A stretch of DNA of 64,000 bases from NCBI RefSeq assembly GCF_000429605.1, contig NZ_AUCE01000011.1:620001-684000 (forward strand). Direction: 5' to 3'. The notes under the pieces were generated by a model. The model did no database searches and had not been told where the DNA came from. It saw nothing but the letters and a program-made list of their open reading frames with translations. Positions within the stretch are counted from its first letter, which is position 1, and the number at the start of each line of letters is the position of its first letter. The stretch comes from Azonexus hydrophilus DSM 23864 (GTDB lineage: Bacteria > Pseudomonadota > Gammaproteobacteria > Burkholderiales > Rhodocyclaceae). Of the stretch, positions 1 to 9,835 are shown piece by piece. The position numbers and the translations under genes are program-made.

Positions 1-1667
1 TCGAATCGATTCTCGAGGAAGCCGCCAAGTTCGCTTCCGGTGTGCTCGACCCGATCAATCGCAATGGCGACAATCAAGGCGCCGTGGTCAAGGACGGTGT
101 CGTCACCACCTCGCCGGGCTTCAAGGACGCCTATCAACTGTTCTGCGAAACCGGCTGGAACGCCATGCCGTTCGCCCCTGAATTCGGCGGCCAGGGCCTG
201 CCGGCAGCGGTGACCCTGGCGGTCAACGAAATGTGGAAGTCGGCCAACATGGCCTTCGCCCTGTGTCCGATGCTGACCGGCGGTGCCATCGAGGCGATCG
301 CCCATCACGCGTCCGACGAACTCAAACAGAAGTATCTGCCGAAGATGGTCGAAGGTACCTGGACCGGGACCATGAACCTGACCGAGCCGAACGCCGGCTC
401 CGACCTCGCCGCGATCAGCACCAAGGCCGCGCGCGCCGCCGACGGCACGTTCCGCATCACCGGCACCAAGATCTTCATCACCTGGGGCGAACACGATGTT
501 GCCGAAAACATCATTCACCTGGTGCTCGCCCGTCTGCCGGACGCGCCGCCGGGACTGAAGGGCATCTCGCTGTTCCTGGTGCCGAAGTTCCTGGTCAATG
601 ACGACGGTTCGCTCGGCGCCCGCAACGACCTGATCTGTTCGTCGCTCGAACACAAGCTTGGCATCCACGGCAGCCCGACGGCAGTGATGTCCTACGGCGA
701 CAAGGAAGGCGCCGTCGGCTACCTGATCGGTGAGGAAAACAAGGGCGTCGGCTACATGTTCACGATGATGAACCACGCCCGCGTCAACGTCGGTCTGGAA
801 GGCGTCGGCATTGCCGAGCGCGCCTACCAGCACGCGCTGTGGTACGCCAAGGAGCGCATCCAGGGCGCCATCATCGGCGACAAGTCGGGCGAGAAAAAGC
901 CCATCCTGCACCATCCGGACGTTCGTCGTCTGCTCATGGAATGCAAGGCCCGTACCGAAGCCATGCGCACGCTGGCCTATTACGCCGCCGCCCAGATCGA
1001 CAAGGCGCACGCCGGCGATGCCGCCGCGCAGGCGCGCATCGACCTGCTGACGCCGGTGGTCAAGGGCTGGAGCACCGAGCAGGGCGTCGAGCTGTCGTCG
1101 ACCGCGCTGCAGGTCTTCGGCGGTGTCGGCTTCGTCGAGGAAACGGGGGCCGCGCAGTATTACCGCGATTCGCGCATCACCACCATCTACGAAGGCACGA
1201 CCGCAATTCAGGCCAACGATCTGGTCGGCCGCAAGCTGGCCCGTGAAAAGGTGCCGGGCGCCGGCATGAAGGCCATGCTCGCCGAAATCAACGCCACTGC
1301 CGACGAACTGGCAGCGAGCAGCGAACTGGCCGGCATCGGCGCCAACCTCAAGGCGGCTGCCGCCGCGCTGAACACCGCCACCGACTGGATTCTCGCCACC
1401 TATGCCGAGCAGCCGCAGGCCGTGCATGCCGGTTCGGTGCCCTTCCTCAAGCTGACCGGCATCGTCACCGGCGGCTGGCTGATGGCCAAGTCGGCCGCGG
1501 TCGCCGCGGCCCGCATCGCGGCCGGCGATGCCGATCCCTTCTATCGCGCCAAGCTGGCGACGGCCGATTACTTCGCCGCCCACCAGCTGCCGTTTGCTGC
1601 CGCCTACGCCGCCGAAGTCATGGGCGGTGCGGCGTCCGCACTCGGCCTGGCCGAAGACCTGTTCTGA
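1..1667 (+). CDS. Acyl-CoA dehydrogenase, 5' end cut by window edge
   Basis: Flavoprotein that oxidises an acyl-CoA to the 2-enoyl-CoA and passes electrons to ETF. The reading frame is already open at base 3, so the true start lies outside the window; the GTG at 42 is internal. The visible 555 or so residues fit the long acyl-CoA dehydrogenase class of about 595 residues (the AcdA/DmdC-like type with an extra C-terminal domain). The flavin-contact stretch [12 protein letters not shown] is near residue 125. The family-typical [16 protein letters not shown] near residue 400 contains the Glu expected to act as catalytic base. The gene stops 8 bases before an ETF-quinone oxidoreductase gene, its natural electron acceptor partner, so the two probably form one operon. 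Substrate chain length cannot be read from sequence; annotation as a methylmercaptopropionyl-CoA dehydrogenase would not be justified. Confidence 0.93.
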   Translation, partial: ESILEEAAKFASGVLDPINRNGDNQGAVVKDGVVTTSPGFKDAYQLFCETGWNAMPFAPEFGGQGLPAAVTLAVNEMWKSANMAFALCPMLTGGAIEAIAHHASDELKQKYLPKMVEGTWTGTMNLTEPNAGSDLAAISTKAARAADGTFRITGTKIFITWGEHDVAENIIHLVLARLPDAPPGLKGISLFLVPKFLVNDDGSLGARNDLICSSLEHKLGIHGSPTAVMSYGDKEGAVGYLIGEENKGVGYMFTMMNHARVNVGLEGVGIAERAYQHALWYAKERIQGAIIGDKSGEKKPILHHPDVRRLLMECKARTEAMRTLAYYAAAQIDKAHAGDAAAQARIDLLTPVVKGWSTEQGVELSSTALQVFGGVGFVEETGAAQYYRDSRITTIYEGTTAIQANDLVGRKLAREKVPGAGMKAMLAEINATADELAASSELAGIGANLKAAAAALNTATDWILATYAEQPQAVHAGSVPFLKLTGIVTGGWLMAKSAAVAAARIAAGDADPFYRAKLATADYFAAHQLPFAAAYAAEVMGGAASALGLAEDLF

Positions 1668-1675
1668 GCGCCATC

Positions 1676-3313
1676 ATGCGTAGCGATCGCGATGCGATGG
1701 AATACGATGTCGTGATCGTCGGCGGCGGCCCTTCGGGGCTGTCGGCGGCGATCCGCCTCAAGCAGCAGGCGGCCGCCGCCGGTCGCAAGGTGTCGGTGTG
1801 CCTGCTCGAGAAGGGCTCGGAAATCGGCGCCCATATCCTGTCCGGTGCCGTCATCGAGACCCGGGCGCTGGCCGAACTGTTCCCGGACTGGCAGGAACGC
1901 GGTGCGCCGCTGAACACGCCGGCCGGCGAGGATCGTTTCCTGTTCCTCACCGAAGGCGGTTCGTTCAAGCTGCCGACGCCGCCGCAGATGGCCAACCACG
2001 GTAACTACATCGTCAGCCTGGGCAATTTCTGCCGCTGGCTGGGCGAGCAGGCGGAAGCGCTCGGCGTCGAGATCTATCCCGGCTTCGCCGCCGCCGAAGT
2101 GCTCTATCACGAGGACGGTTCGGTCAAGGGTGTCGCCACCGGCGACCTCGGCATCGGCAAGGATGGCCAGCCCGGCCACAACTTCCAGCCGGGCATGGAA
2201 CTGATCGCCCGCCAGACGATTTTTGCCGAAGGCTGTCGCGGTTCGCTGACGCGCGAGTTGTTCGAGCGCTTCAATCTGCGCGACGGGGCCGATCCGCAGA
2301 CCTACGGCATCGGCATCAAGGAACTGTGGGAAATCGACCCGGCCAAGCACCAGCCGGGGCTGATCGTGCATTCGGTCGGCTGGCCGCTGAGCAACGACAC
2401 CTACGGCGGTTCCTTCCTCTATCACCTGGAAGACAACCTGGTCGCCGTCGGTTTTGTTGTTGGCCTCGACTACCAGAATCCCTGGCTGTCGCCGTACGAG
2501 GAATTCCAGCGTTACAAGACGCATCCCTCGATCCGCGGTTTCTTCGAGGGCGGCCGGCGCATTTCCTACGGCGCCCGGGCACTGTCCGAAGGCGGTTTCC
2601 AGTCGGTGCCCAAGCTGACTTTCCCCGGTGGCCTGCTGGTCGGCGACACCGCCGGCTTCCTCAACGTGCCCAAGATCAAGGGGACGCACATGGCCATGCA
2701 GTCGGCGATCCTGGCTGCCGACAGCGTGCTGGAGCTGCTGGCGCGCGAAGACTGGGGCATGGAAGCGACCGGCTACAGCACGCAGGTCAGGCAGAGTTGG
2801 TTGTCGGACGAACTCCATCGCGTGCGCAACATCCGCCCGGCGTTCAAGTGGGGCCTGTGGGGCGGCCTGGCCTATGGTGCGGTCGATACCTTCCTGTTCC
2901 GTGGCAAGGCGCCGTGGACCTTCGCCCATCACGACGATCACAGCCAGCTGGGCAGCAAGACGGCTTACGCCAGGATCGAGTATCCGAAGCCGGACGGCAA
3001 GCTGACCTTCGACCGTCTGTCGTCGGTCTTCCTGTCGGCGACCAATCACGAGGAAAACCAGCAGAGCCATCTGCGCCTGAAGGACGCTTCGGTGGCCCTG
3101 TCGGTAAATTACGCCAAGTACGGCGCGCCGGAAACCCGTTATTGCCCGGCCGGTGTCTATGAAATCCTCGGTGAAGACGAAGGCGCGCCGCGCCTGCAGA
3201 TCAACGCGCAGAACTGCCTGCACTGCAAGACCTGCGACATCAAGGACCCGACCCAGAACATCGTGTGGACGGTACCGGAAGGTGGCGGTGGGCCGAATTA
3301 TCCGAACATGTAA
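1676..3313 (+). CDS. Electron transfer flavoprotein-ubiquinone oxidoreductase (ETF-QO)
   Basis: Membrane-associated FAD and iron-sulfur enzyme that takes electrons from reduced ETF and reduces ubiquinone, linking acyl-CoA dehydrogenases to the respiratory chain. The 545 residues match the usual bacterial length. An N-terminal dinucleotide-binding motif ([14 protein letters not shown], residues 12-25) binds FAD. The C-terminus carries four cysteines at about 490, 514, 517 and 520 (CPAG and CLHCKTC), the expected ligands of one 4Fe-4S cluster, in the family context [11 protein letters not shown] at 1676 gives the listed start; Met8 at 1697 ([11 protein letters not shown]) is an equally reasonable start, and neither has a strong ribosome binding site. 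It follows the acyl-CoA dehydrogenase by 8 bases. The pairing is a textbook beta-oxidation electron route. Confidence 0.96.
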   Translation: MRSDRDAMEYDVVIVGGGPSGLSAAIRLKQQAAAAGRKVSVCLLEKGSEIGAHILSGAVIETRALAELFPDWQERGAPLNTPAGEDRFLFLTEGGSFKLPTPPQMANHGNYIVSLGNFCRWLGEQAEALGVEIYPGFAAAEVLYHEDGSVKGVATGDLGIGKDGQPGHNFQPGMELIARQTIFAEGCRGSLTRELFERFNLRDGADPQTYGIGIKELWEIDPAKHQPGLIVHSVGWPLSNDTYGGSFLYHLEDNLVAVGFVVGLDYQNPWLSPYEEFQRYKTHPSIRGFFEGGRRISYGARALSEGGFQSVPKLTFPGGLLVGDTAGFLNVPKIKGTHMAMQSAILAADSVLELLAREDWGMEATGYSTQVRQSWLSDELHRVRNIRPAFKWGLWGGLAYGAVDTFLFRGKAPWTFAHHDDHSQLGSKTAYARIEYPKPDGKLTFDRLSSVFLSATNHEENQQSHLRLKDASVALSVNYAKYGAPETRYCPAGVYEILGEDEGAPRLQINAQNCLHCKTCDIKDPTQNIVWTVPEGGGGPNYPNM

Positions 3314-3359
3314 GCGCAGTACCCGCAGCAAAAAAACATAAAACACACAGGAGAACAGC

Positions 3360-4775
3360 ATGGCAATGCAACGCGAGCACGGGGCAGAACACCCCTATTG
3401 GCCGCTGGGTCCGTTCAAGATCCGGCTACCGTTCATCCACTACCGCTGGGAATTCCCGGAAATGATCCAGGGCCTGATCATGTTCGTGGTCAGCCTGGCA
3501 ATGATTCCGCTGCTGATGAAGTATCTCGGCATGCCTTATGAGGCAGCGCTGGCCTTCTGCGTGATCGCCGGCATCGGCTACCTGCTGCCGGCGCTGATGG
3601 GGGTGCCGCTGGTGCCGGGCTGGATCACGCCGGCGATTCCCGTCGTGCTGCTCTATCTGCAGGGCTTCGAGCCGGGGCCGGAAGCGGTCAAGGCAATGTT
3701 TGCGCTGCAGGTTGAAGTCTTCGTCATCTTCCTCTTCCTGGGGCTGACCGGCCTGGGCAACAAACTGGTCAAGGTGATTCCCAATTCGCTCAAGTCGGGC
3801 ATCATCATCGGCGCCGGTATCGCCGCCATGATGGGTGAGCTGAAGGCCGGCGGGCGCATCGACAGCACGCCGATCTCGCTGCTGATCGGTTGCATCGTCT
3901 CCGCTTACATCCTGTTCTCGCTGTCGTTCAAGCATGTGGTCGAAAGCAGCAAGCTGGCCAAGGCGATTTCCAACTTCGGCATGATTCCCGGGATGATTCT
4001 CGCCATGCTGGTTGGCTGGGCGGTGAGTGAGTACCCGCTGCCGGAAGTTCAGTGGGGAATCACCCAGCCGGACTTCGGGCTGATGATGAACTTCCTCGTC
4101 TTCAATGTCGGCATGCCGAGCATGGACATGTTCCTGCTGGCAATTCCAACCGCGATCATCGCCTACGTCATTGCCTTCGGCGACATCCTGGTCGGTTTCA
4201 CGCTGTGCAAGCGCGTCGATCACCTGCGCGAGGACGAGAAGATCGAACTCGACGTTACCCGTGTTCACCTGGTGACCGCCCTGCGCAACGGCCTGCACGC
4301 CTTGCTCGCGCCCTGGCCCGGCCTGGCCGGCCCGTTGTGGACGGCGGCGCATGCCACGGTGGCCGAGCGCTATGCGCTGGGGCGCAAGGCGATGGATTCA
4401 ATCTACAGCGGTGGCGGGACTTTCTGGATCACCGGCCTGATCGCCATCTTCATCCTGCCGCTGGTCAGCATCTTCAAACCAGTGCTACCGATTGCCTTGT
4501 CGCTGACCCTGGTGCTGACCGCCTACATCTGCATCATGGTCGGCATGGAGGAACTGAAGAACTCCACCGAACGCGGCGTTGCCGGCATTGTCGCGGTAAC
4601 GCTGGCGATGCCCGATCCGAAGGCGACGGTCTACGCCGTGGTGATCGGCCTCGTCCTGTACTGGCTGATCGAGCGCCCGAACGCGGCGCAGCGGGCCAAG
4701 GAGGACTTGTCCATCCTTGGCGACAATACCTCTGATATCGAAGCCGGCGACAGCCACGGCGTCGCCCAGAAATAG
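3360..4775 (+). CDS. NCS2/SLC23-like membrane permease
   Basis: Polytopic inner-membrane protein of 471 residues with roughly 11-13 hydrophobic segments starting after a soluble N-terminus of about 35 residues. The stretch NKLVKVIPNSLKSGIIIGAG near residue 140 resembles the conserved core of nucleobase/ascorbate (NCS2) and SulP-type transporters, where IP-x-x-x-x-x-G precedes a pore helix. The soluble C-terminus is acidic. A clear AGGAGAA ribosome binding site precedes ATG 3360, 46 bases after ETF-QO, and a strong terminator follows, so it is probably the last gene of the acyl-CoA dehydrogenase/ETF-QO unit. The location suggests uptake of an organic acid or other compound degraded through CoA intermediates rather than a nucleobase, but that is inference. 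Family assignment is moderate; the substrate is unknown. Confidence 0.6.
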   Translation: MAMQREHGAEHPYWPLGPFKIRLPFIHYRWEFPEMIQGLIMFVVSLAMIPLLMKYLGMPYEAALAFCVIAGIGYLLPALMGVPLVPGWITPAIPVVLLYLQGFEPGPEAVKAMFALQVEVFVIFLFLGLTGLGNKLVKVIPNSLKSGIIIGAGIAAMMGELKAGGRIDSTPISLLIGCIVSAYILFSLSFKHVVESSKLAKAISNFGMIPGMILAMLVGWAVSEYPLPEVQWGITQPDFGLMMNFLVFNVGMPSMDMFLLAIPTAIIAYVIAFGDILVGFTLCKRVDHLREDEKIELDVTRVHLVTALRNGLHALLAPWPGLAGPLWTAAHATVAERYALGRKAMDSIYSGGGTFWITGLIAIFILPLVSIFKPVLPIALSLTLVLTAYICIMVGMEELKNSTERGVAGIVAVTLAMPDPKATVYAVVIGLVLYWLIERPNAAQRAKEDLSILGDNTSDIEAGDSHGVAQK

Positions 4776-4831
4776 GAACTCTGCGCAAGAGACCAGGGAG
4801 AACAGCAATCGACTTGAGTCTCTTTCCTTTC

Positions 4832-4857
4832 ACGGGGCCATAGGCCCCGTTTTTTTT
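4832..4857 (+). terminator. Rho-independent terminator after the permease gene
   Basis: Perfect 8-bp stem ACGGGGCC/GGCCCCGT with a 3-base loop (ATA), followed directly by a run of eight T (4850-4857). It ends the operon of acyl-CoA dehydrogenase, ETF-QO and permease. The next gene's first possible ATG lies 3 bases after the T-run, so that gene needs its own promoter or read-through. Confidence 0.9.
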
Positions 4858-4895
4858 GTATGATGTCAGGCCGTTCGCCAAAAAAAAGCAAGCTC

Positions 4896-5972
4896 ATGCG
4901 TATGTTGACCAACGCCAATCAGTTCCGGGTGCCGGGTTTGCTCGGCAAGCTGGGCATGATGACCTCGATCCGCGATACCGAGTTGCTCGAGCAAAGCCTG
5001 CTGCGCACGCTCGGTCCTTTGCTTGGCGTGCTTGATACCTCGCTCTACCGCCTGGACGATGGGCAGTTGCTGGCGCGGGTGATCCACTATCATCGTTCCA
5101 AGGTCGTCGAGGCCGACGGCGTGGCCCGTATGGTGGAGCGTATCGAGGAAATCGCCCAGGTTTCCGATGTGCAGCCCGAGATCCTTGCCTTGATGGAGAA
5201 TGTTCGCCTGCTTGGTAAACCCTGCACGAGATCCTTCGCCGGTGACATGCTGACCGCCTATCCTCTGCTTGGTGGTGATGAAGTGCTGGGTTACTTCGTT
5301 TTCAAGCGCGATCATGAAGCTTCGCCCAATGAGGATGCGACCATACGCGGCGTTCTCGAAGTGTTCTCGAATTATTACGCACTGCTCGACGTCAGCCAGC
5401 GTGACCGCCTGACCGGTCTGCTCAATCGCCAGGCGCTGGAAAACAATTTCGAGCGCATCTGGTCGGCGATGGCACGACCGGACAGCTTCCATGAACGTGC
5501 TGACGGAAGGCGCAGCCAGTTGTCCGGCAAGTTCTGGCTGGCGGTCATTGACGTCGATCACTTCAAACGCATCAACGATACGTTCGGCCACATGGTCGGC
5601 GACGAAATCCTGTTGCTGGCTACGCGGCTGATGCAGGCCACTTTCCGTTCCTCGGACCTGCTTTACCGTTACGGGGGCGAGGAATTCGTCGCCATCATCT
5701 CGGCCGAGAACGAGGCCATTGCCCGCAATGTCTTCGAACGCGTCCGCCTGGCGATCGAAGCCCATGTCTTCCCGCGTATCGAATCGATGACGGTCAGCAT
5801 CGGCTACGCCGAAGTCGATCCCGAAGTCCTGCCGGTGGAAGTGCTCAGCCGGGCCGACCGCAGCCTCTACCAGGCCAAGCAGGACGGCCGTAACCGTATC
5901 TACGACTTCCGCGAACTGGTCGAACGCGGCACCTTCGCCAGCCCCAGCTACGGCGAGACCGAACTGTTCTAG
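4896..5972 (+). CDS. Diguanylate cyclase with N-terminal GAF-like domain
   Basis: Makes cyclic di-GMP from two GTP. The C-terminal GGDEF domain (about the last 180 residues) has the active-site variant GGEEF, normally active, and an intact inhibitory I-site RSSD exactly five residues before it, so product feedback inhibition is expected. The N-terminal 170 or so residues look like a GAF-type sensor fold with no membrane segment, so the protein is probably cytosolic. ATG 4896 or 4902 is preferred; an in-frame ATG at 4860 would add 12 Lys-rich residues but sits right against the upstream terminator. The gene ends tail-to-tail with a hemerythrin-kinase gene: both stops are TAG and share the palindrome CTAG at 5969-5972. 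It is very likely part of the same c-di-GMP circuit as the facing operon. Confidence 0.9.
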   Translation: MRMLTNANQFRVPGLLGKLGMMTSIRDTELLEQSLLRTLGPLLGVLDTSLYRLDDGQLLARVIHYHRSKVVEADGVARMVERIEEIAQVSDVQPEILALMENVRLLGKPCTRSFAGDMLTAYPLLGGDEVLGYFVFKRDHEASPNEDATIRGVLEVFSNYYALLDVSQRDRLTGLLNRQALENNFERIWSAMARPDSFHERADGRRSQLSGKFWLAVIDVDHFKRINDTFGHMVGDEILLLATRLMQATFRSSDLLYRYGGEEFVAIISAENEAIARNVFERVRLAIEAHVFPRIESMTVSIGYAEVDPEVLPVEVLSRADRSLYQAKQDGRNRIYDFRELVERGTFASPSYGETELF

Positions 5973-7942
5973 GTTTCTGCCGACTGGACGATCGGTAGCC
6001 AGATGCGGAAGGTCGTGCCTTTGCCCGTTTCACTGTGCACATCCAGGCGTCCATGGTGGCGCTTGACGATGATGTCGTAGGAAATCGACAGGCCGAGGCC
6101 GGTGCCTTTACCGACCGGTTTGGTCGTGAAGAAGGGCTCGAAGATGCGTTGCCGGGTTTCTGCCGACATGCCGCAACCCGTGTCCTCGATCTCGAACCAG
6201 ACGTGATCGCGCTCGACGCCTGAACGCACGAAAATCTTGCCGCGCTCGGGGATGGCCTGGGCGGCATTGACCAGCAGGTTCATGAATACCTGGTTCAGTT
6301 GCGCCGGCACGCAGTCGATTTCCGGGATATCGCCGAGCTCGACGATGACGTCGGCCTTGTACTTGAGTTCGTTGCGGACCACGTTCAGCGTGCTGTTCAT
6401 CGCTGCATTGAGGTCGGCCCGCTGGTGTTCGGCCTGGTCCACGCGGGAGAAGTCCTTGAGATCCTGAACGATGCGGGTGACCCGGTCGAGGCCTTCCTGC
6501 GACTCGGCCAGCAGGGATGGCAGGTCTTCGCGCAGGAATTCCAGATCGGCCGCCTGGCGGGCGGCAGCAATGGCCTGAGGCTCTCCGCTTTCGTAGGCGT
6601 CGATCAAGCGCAGCAGGTTGCCGGTATAGCTTTTCAGCGAGCCGAGGTTGGAATTGACGAAGCCGACCGGGTTGTTGATTTCGTGGGCGACACCCGCCGC
6701 CAACTGGCCGATGGCGGCCATTTTTTCCGACTGCAGCAACTGCTGCTGGGTTTCGTCGATCTTGCCGAGGAGGGTAGTCAATTCTGCGTGTTCGCGTTCC
6801 AGTTGGCGGTTGGTGCTGGCCAGCTCCCGGGTTCGAGCTTCGACCTGGGCTTCCAGCTGTTCCTGGTATTTCAGCAGTTCATCCTCAGCCAGATGGCGGT
6901 CAGTGACATCCTGCAGGGTCTCGATGGCACCGATGATGCGGCCTTCGCCGTCACGGATCGGGGCGGCGGTGAAGAACAGCCAGCGCCCGTTCTCGCCGAG
7001 GTTGGGGAAGAAGCTTTCTGCCTCGAAGGCATCCTCAATGGTTTTCGAGCGCCGGAAGAGGTTGTGATAATAAGTGTTGAACCGTTCCTCGAGGCTACCA
7101 TCGACGATCAGGTCGGCCATGATCGGTCGTGCCGCAGGATAGAACGCCATCCATTGATCCCAGGTGCCGACCATGCGTTCCGCCGGCAGGCCGCTGATGT
7201 TGGCGCAGGCCTTGTTCCAGTGGGTGATGCGGTGCGAGGCGTCGATCACCAGGGTCGGTACCGGATCGCCGTCGATGATCTGCGACAGGAACAGTTCCAG
7301 ATTGCGCCGGGTTTCGGTCGAGCGCCGGTGTTCGGATTCGAGCAGGCGCCGGTTGCTCTCCTTGAGGGCTTCGGTGCGTTCGGCGACTTTGGCTTCGAGG
7401 CCGCGGTTGAGTTCGCTCAAAGCGTCGTTGCGGGCGCTGATGATGCGGTAGAGCGAGGCCATCGCATCGAGCATGCTCGACGTCGCCGGGTCGGTGGTGA
7501 TTTTCGCCGCCGCGTCGTAGGCCGCCTGCGGGCTGTTGCCGCCACGGATCAACTCGATCTGGCGGACCATGGCCTTGTCCATGCCGAGGATGTGCTGGGC
7601 CAGCCAGCCGGTCAGGAAATTCAGCAGGTACTCAAGATCGCTGCCATCGGCGGAAGAATCGCGCAGGCGCACGACCTGTTCGGCAAAACTGCGATGGACG
7701 GCGGTATGGCGTTCGATGAAACGCGGATCGCAGTGGCTTTCGGCCATCAGGGTTTCTTCGTGGGCAAAGTGCACGACGGCGTAATTCACCAGCTGGTCGA
7801 GTACCTGGGTGACCGTCTCGGGCGAGGCATATTTCGATTGCAGGTCGATCAGCGCATTGATGATGCGCACCAGTTCCTGATGCTCGCCGTCGACCTGTGC
7901 TTCACCGGTCATGTAGCGTTGGTCCCAGACAAAGGCGTCCAT
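5969..7942 (-). CDS. Hemerythrin-PAS sensor histidine kinase
   Basis: Cytosolic sensor kinase of 657 residues. Residues about 5-140 form a bacteriohemerythrin domain with the expected iron-ligand pattern ([28 protein letters not shown]), which in this family binds a di-iron centre and O2. A coiled coil and a PAS domain (about 230-345) follow, then a dimerisation domain with phospho-acceptor His420 (AHEINNP) and an HATPase with DTGCGMS and GTGLGLS. ATG 7942 is chosen because GAGGA lies 6-7 bases upstream; an ATG at 7984 would overlap the preceding gene and has no such site. It is the last gene of a five-gene minus-strand operon and lies 25 bases after the single-receiver gene, its likely partner. 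The kinase core is closely similar to that of the kinase at 9832-12030. Oxygen or redox sensing is inferred from the domain family. Confidence 0.9.
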   Translation of the reverse strand: MDAFVWDQRYMTGEAQVDGEHQELVRIINALIDLQSKYASPETVTQVLDQLVNYAVVHFAHEETLMAESHCDPRFIERHTAVHRSFAEQVVRLRDSSADGSDLEYLLNFLTGWLAQHILGMDKAMVRQIELIRGGNSPQAAYDAAAKITTDPATSSMLDAMASLYRIISARNDALSELNRGLEAKVAERTEALKESNRRLLESEHRRSTETRRNLELFLSQIIDGDPVPTLVIDASHRITHWNKACANISGLPAERMVGTWDQWMAFYPAARPIMADLIVDGSLEERFNTYYHNLFRRSKTIEDAFEAESFFPNLGENGRWLFFTAAPIRDGEGRIIGAIETLQDVTDRHLAEDELLKYQEQLEAQVEARTRELASTNRQLEREHAELTTLLGKIDETQQQLLQSEKMAAIGQLAAGVAHEINNPVGFVNSNLGSLKSYTGNLLRLIDAYESGEPQAIAAARQAADLEFLREDLPSLLAESQEGLDRVTRIVQDLKDFSRVDQAEHQRADLNAAMNSTLNVVRNELKYKADVIVELGDIPEIDCVPAQLNQVFMNLLVNAAQAIPERGKIFVRSGVERDHVWFEIEDTGCGMSAETRQRIFEPFFTTKPVGKGTGLGLSISYDIIVKRHHGRLDVHSETGKGTTFRIWLPIVQSAET

Positions 7943-7967
7943 GGTTTTCCTCGTGGCGCTGTGTGCT

Positions 7968-8522
7968 TCAGTTGTCGTCGTCAAGGACGACCGATCCGTC
8001 CGGTCCCCAATTGACGCGCGTGATCCCCGGTTCCAGCCTTTCCAGGCGTTCGGCTTCGATCTGTTCGGCGGTCTTGTCGCCCATTTCCACGCGCACCAGG
8101 TCGGCCAGCTGGCGGTTCTCCAGCAGCAGTTCGCGATGGGCCAGGGCCTGGGCGATGGCCGACATCAGCTCGTAATCGTTCCACGGTTTACCGATGAAAC
8201 GCTCGATGCCGACTTCGTTGACCGCGCGAACCAGGGCATTCAGGTCGGCGTAGCCGGACAGGATCAGGCGGGCGGCGTCGGGCTGGAGGGCTCGCGCCTG
8301 CTTGAGGAACTCGATGCCGTCCATTTCCGGCATCCGGTAGTCGCTGATGAACAGGTCGAACTCGCCCTGCCGCGCGTGCTTCAGCGCTTCGCTGGGAAAT
8401 TCGCAGGCCACGACTTCGAGCGAGAACTGCTTGTTGCCATAAACGCAGGGGGCGACCCGGAGCAGGCGCTGCAGGGCTTTCAGGATGGAGATTTCGTCGT
8501 CGACGATCAGGATGCGGCTCAT
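7968..8522 (-). CDS. Single-domain response regulator (RpfG-type receiver)
   Basis: A 184-residue protein consisting of one receiver domain plus a charged C-terminal tail of about 55 residues with no recognisable output domain. Phosphorylation residues are present: Asp8/Asp9, acceptor Asp61 (FISDYRMPEMDG) and Lys112 (GKPWND). The receiver belongs to the same subtype (LxGYAD..., KPW-D/N-D) as those fused to HD-GYP in the neighbouring gene and at the end of the GGDEF-EAL protein. The start is ATG 8522, overlapping the upstream stop by ATGA; the frame stays open further upstream, but that part reads as a shadow of the HD-GYP gene. It lies just before the hemerythrin kinase. It could act as a phosphate relay or act by protein-protein contact. 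Confidence 0.88.
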   Translation of the reverse strand: MSRILIVDDEISILKALQRLLRVAPCVYGNKQFSLEVVACEFPSEALKHARQGEFDLFISDYRMPEMDGIEFLKQARALQPDAARLILSGYADLNALVRAVNEVGIERFIGKPWNDYELMSAIAQALAHRELLLENRQLADLVRVEMGDKTAEQIEAERLERLEPGITRVNWGPDGSVVLDDDN

Positions 8523-9835
8523 TTTTCTTCCTGGCGAATGTAAACCGTGAGGTGGTGTTGTTCGACCTGTTCCATGCGTTCCAGCTGGGCGATGATTTCG
8601 GCCTTGAGGAGGCTGCCGGTGGCCAGCAGCAGGTAGCCATCGCGATGCATCAGGTCGCGGCTGACGACCATGCCGGGTTTCAGGTGCATGGTGCGTAAAG
8701 GGATTTCGACCGGCCCGGTCTTCAGCGTTTCGGCAATCATCGGCACAAAGGCATCGACGGCCGCCGGGTCGTAGCGCTTGCCCCGGTTCTCGACCAGAAA
8801 ATCGAGCGCTTCGGCGGGTTTCAGCGGGCGTTGCACGAGTGTGCCGACCTGCAGCGAATCGTAATCGTTGGCTACCGCCAGCAGCCGCGCCCCCTGGGGG
8901 ATGGCGATGCCGGCCAGGCGGTCGGGGTAGCCGCTGCCGTCGTAGCATTCGTGATGATGGCGGACGATCAGCGCGGCATCGCGGAAGCGCTCGATGCCGA
9001 GCAGGATGTTCTGGCCGATGATCGGGTGCTTCATTACCTGCGTGCGTTGTTCGACACCGAGCAGGTTGTAGGGCTTGCCGAGCAAGTCGTCGGGCAGACC
9101 GAGCTTGCCGATGTCGTGCAGCAGGCCGGCGAGCATGATGTTCTGAACCTCGGCTTCGCCCAGGTCGAGGCGCTTGGCCAGCTTGCGGGCATTTTCGGCG
9201 ACGCGTCGACCGTGCCCGGCCAGTTGCTTGCCGGCCGGGCCGCTGCGTAGTTCGATCAGGCCGGCAAAGACCTGGACGCTGGTCATGAAGGATTTCTTCA
9301 GTTCGCCGTGTGCCTGTTCGACGAAGGTCAGGGCCTGGCGCAATTCCGCCGTGCGGTCGGCGACCTTCTGTTCCAGGCTGGCATTGAGGGTTTTCAGTTC
9401 CTCGTTTTGCGCCTGCGTCAGCGCGGTCAGCCGGCGGTTCTCGGACTCCAGGCGCTGGCGCGCCAGGGCTTCGCGGACGACGGTCTGGATCTCGCTGTCG
9501 TCCCAGGGCTTGGCGATGTAGCGGTAGATTTCGCCTTCGTTGATCGCGGCCACGGTCGAACTGATGTCGGCGTAACCGGTAAGCAGGATGCGCATGATCT
9601 GAGGCCAGCGCTGCCTGACCTGCTTGAGGAAGGTGGCGCCGTCCATTTCCGGCATGCGCATGTCGGAAATGATCAGATCGACCGTTTCGCGTTCGAGAAT
9701 TTCCAGGCCGGCGGCACCGCTTTCGGCTGTCAGGATGCGATAGCCCTGCGGACGGAACAGCCGGCGCAGGGCGGACAGGATGCTGGCTTCGTCGTCGACG
9801 AGCAGCAGGGTGGGCGCGTCGCTGGTCTCGCTCAT
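8519..9835 (-). CDS. Response regulator with HD-GYP c-di-GMP phosphodiesterase domain
   Basis: RpfG-like protein of 438 residues. The receiver (residues 8-125) has Asp14/15, acceptor Asp58 and Lys109; a coiled coil (about 125-180) leads to an HD-GYP domain. The catalytic HD pair is His240-Asp241 (LLHDIGK), followed by HHH at 293-295 and the signature GYP at 302-304 (YDGSGYP), so hydrolysis of c-di-GMP to GMP is expected when the receiver is phosphorylated. It overlaps both neighbours by four bases (ATGA), giving tight translational coupling to the upstream kinase (9832-12030), its likely cognate sensor. It probably opposes the diguanylate cyclase at 4896-5972. Confidence 0.93.
   Translation of the reverse strand: MSETSDAPTLLLVDDEASILSALRRLFRPQGYRILTAESGAAGLEILERETVDLIISDMRMPEMDGATFLKQVRQRWPQIMRILLTGYADISSTVAAINEGEIYRYIAKPWDDSEIQTVVREALARQRLESENRRLTALTQAQNEELKTLNASLEQKVADRTAELRQALTFVEQAHGELKKSFMTSVQVFAGLIELRSGPAGKQLAGHGRRVAENARKLAKRLDLGEAEVQNIMLAGLLHDIGKLGLPDDLLGKPYNLLGVEQRTQVMKHPIIGQNILLGIERFRDAALIVRHHHECYDGSGYPDRLAGIAIPQGARLLAVANDYDSLQVGTLVQRPLKPAEALDFLVENRGKRYDPAAVDAFVPMIAETLKTGPVEIPLRTMHLKPGMVVSRDLMHRDGYLLLATGSLLKAEIIAQLERMEQVEQHHLTVYIRQEEK

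Noticed and set aside
1604..3361. Long open frame antisense to ETF-QO (about 585 codons), and similar ones antisense to the RND pump (33898-36177), LivM/binding protein (43856-45964) and the indolepyruvate oxidoreductase (55919-58024)
   Set aside because: They mirror well-supported genes in high-GC DNA, have low-complexity Arg/Gln/Asp/His-rich translations and no domain motifs.
8523..8948. Upstream extension of the single-receiver protein
   Set aside because: The added 142 residues are Arg/Pro-rich shadow of the HD-GYP gene; ATG 8522 overlaps the upstream stop as ATGA, like the other genes of this operon.
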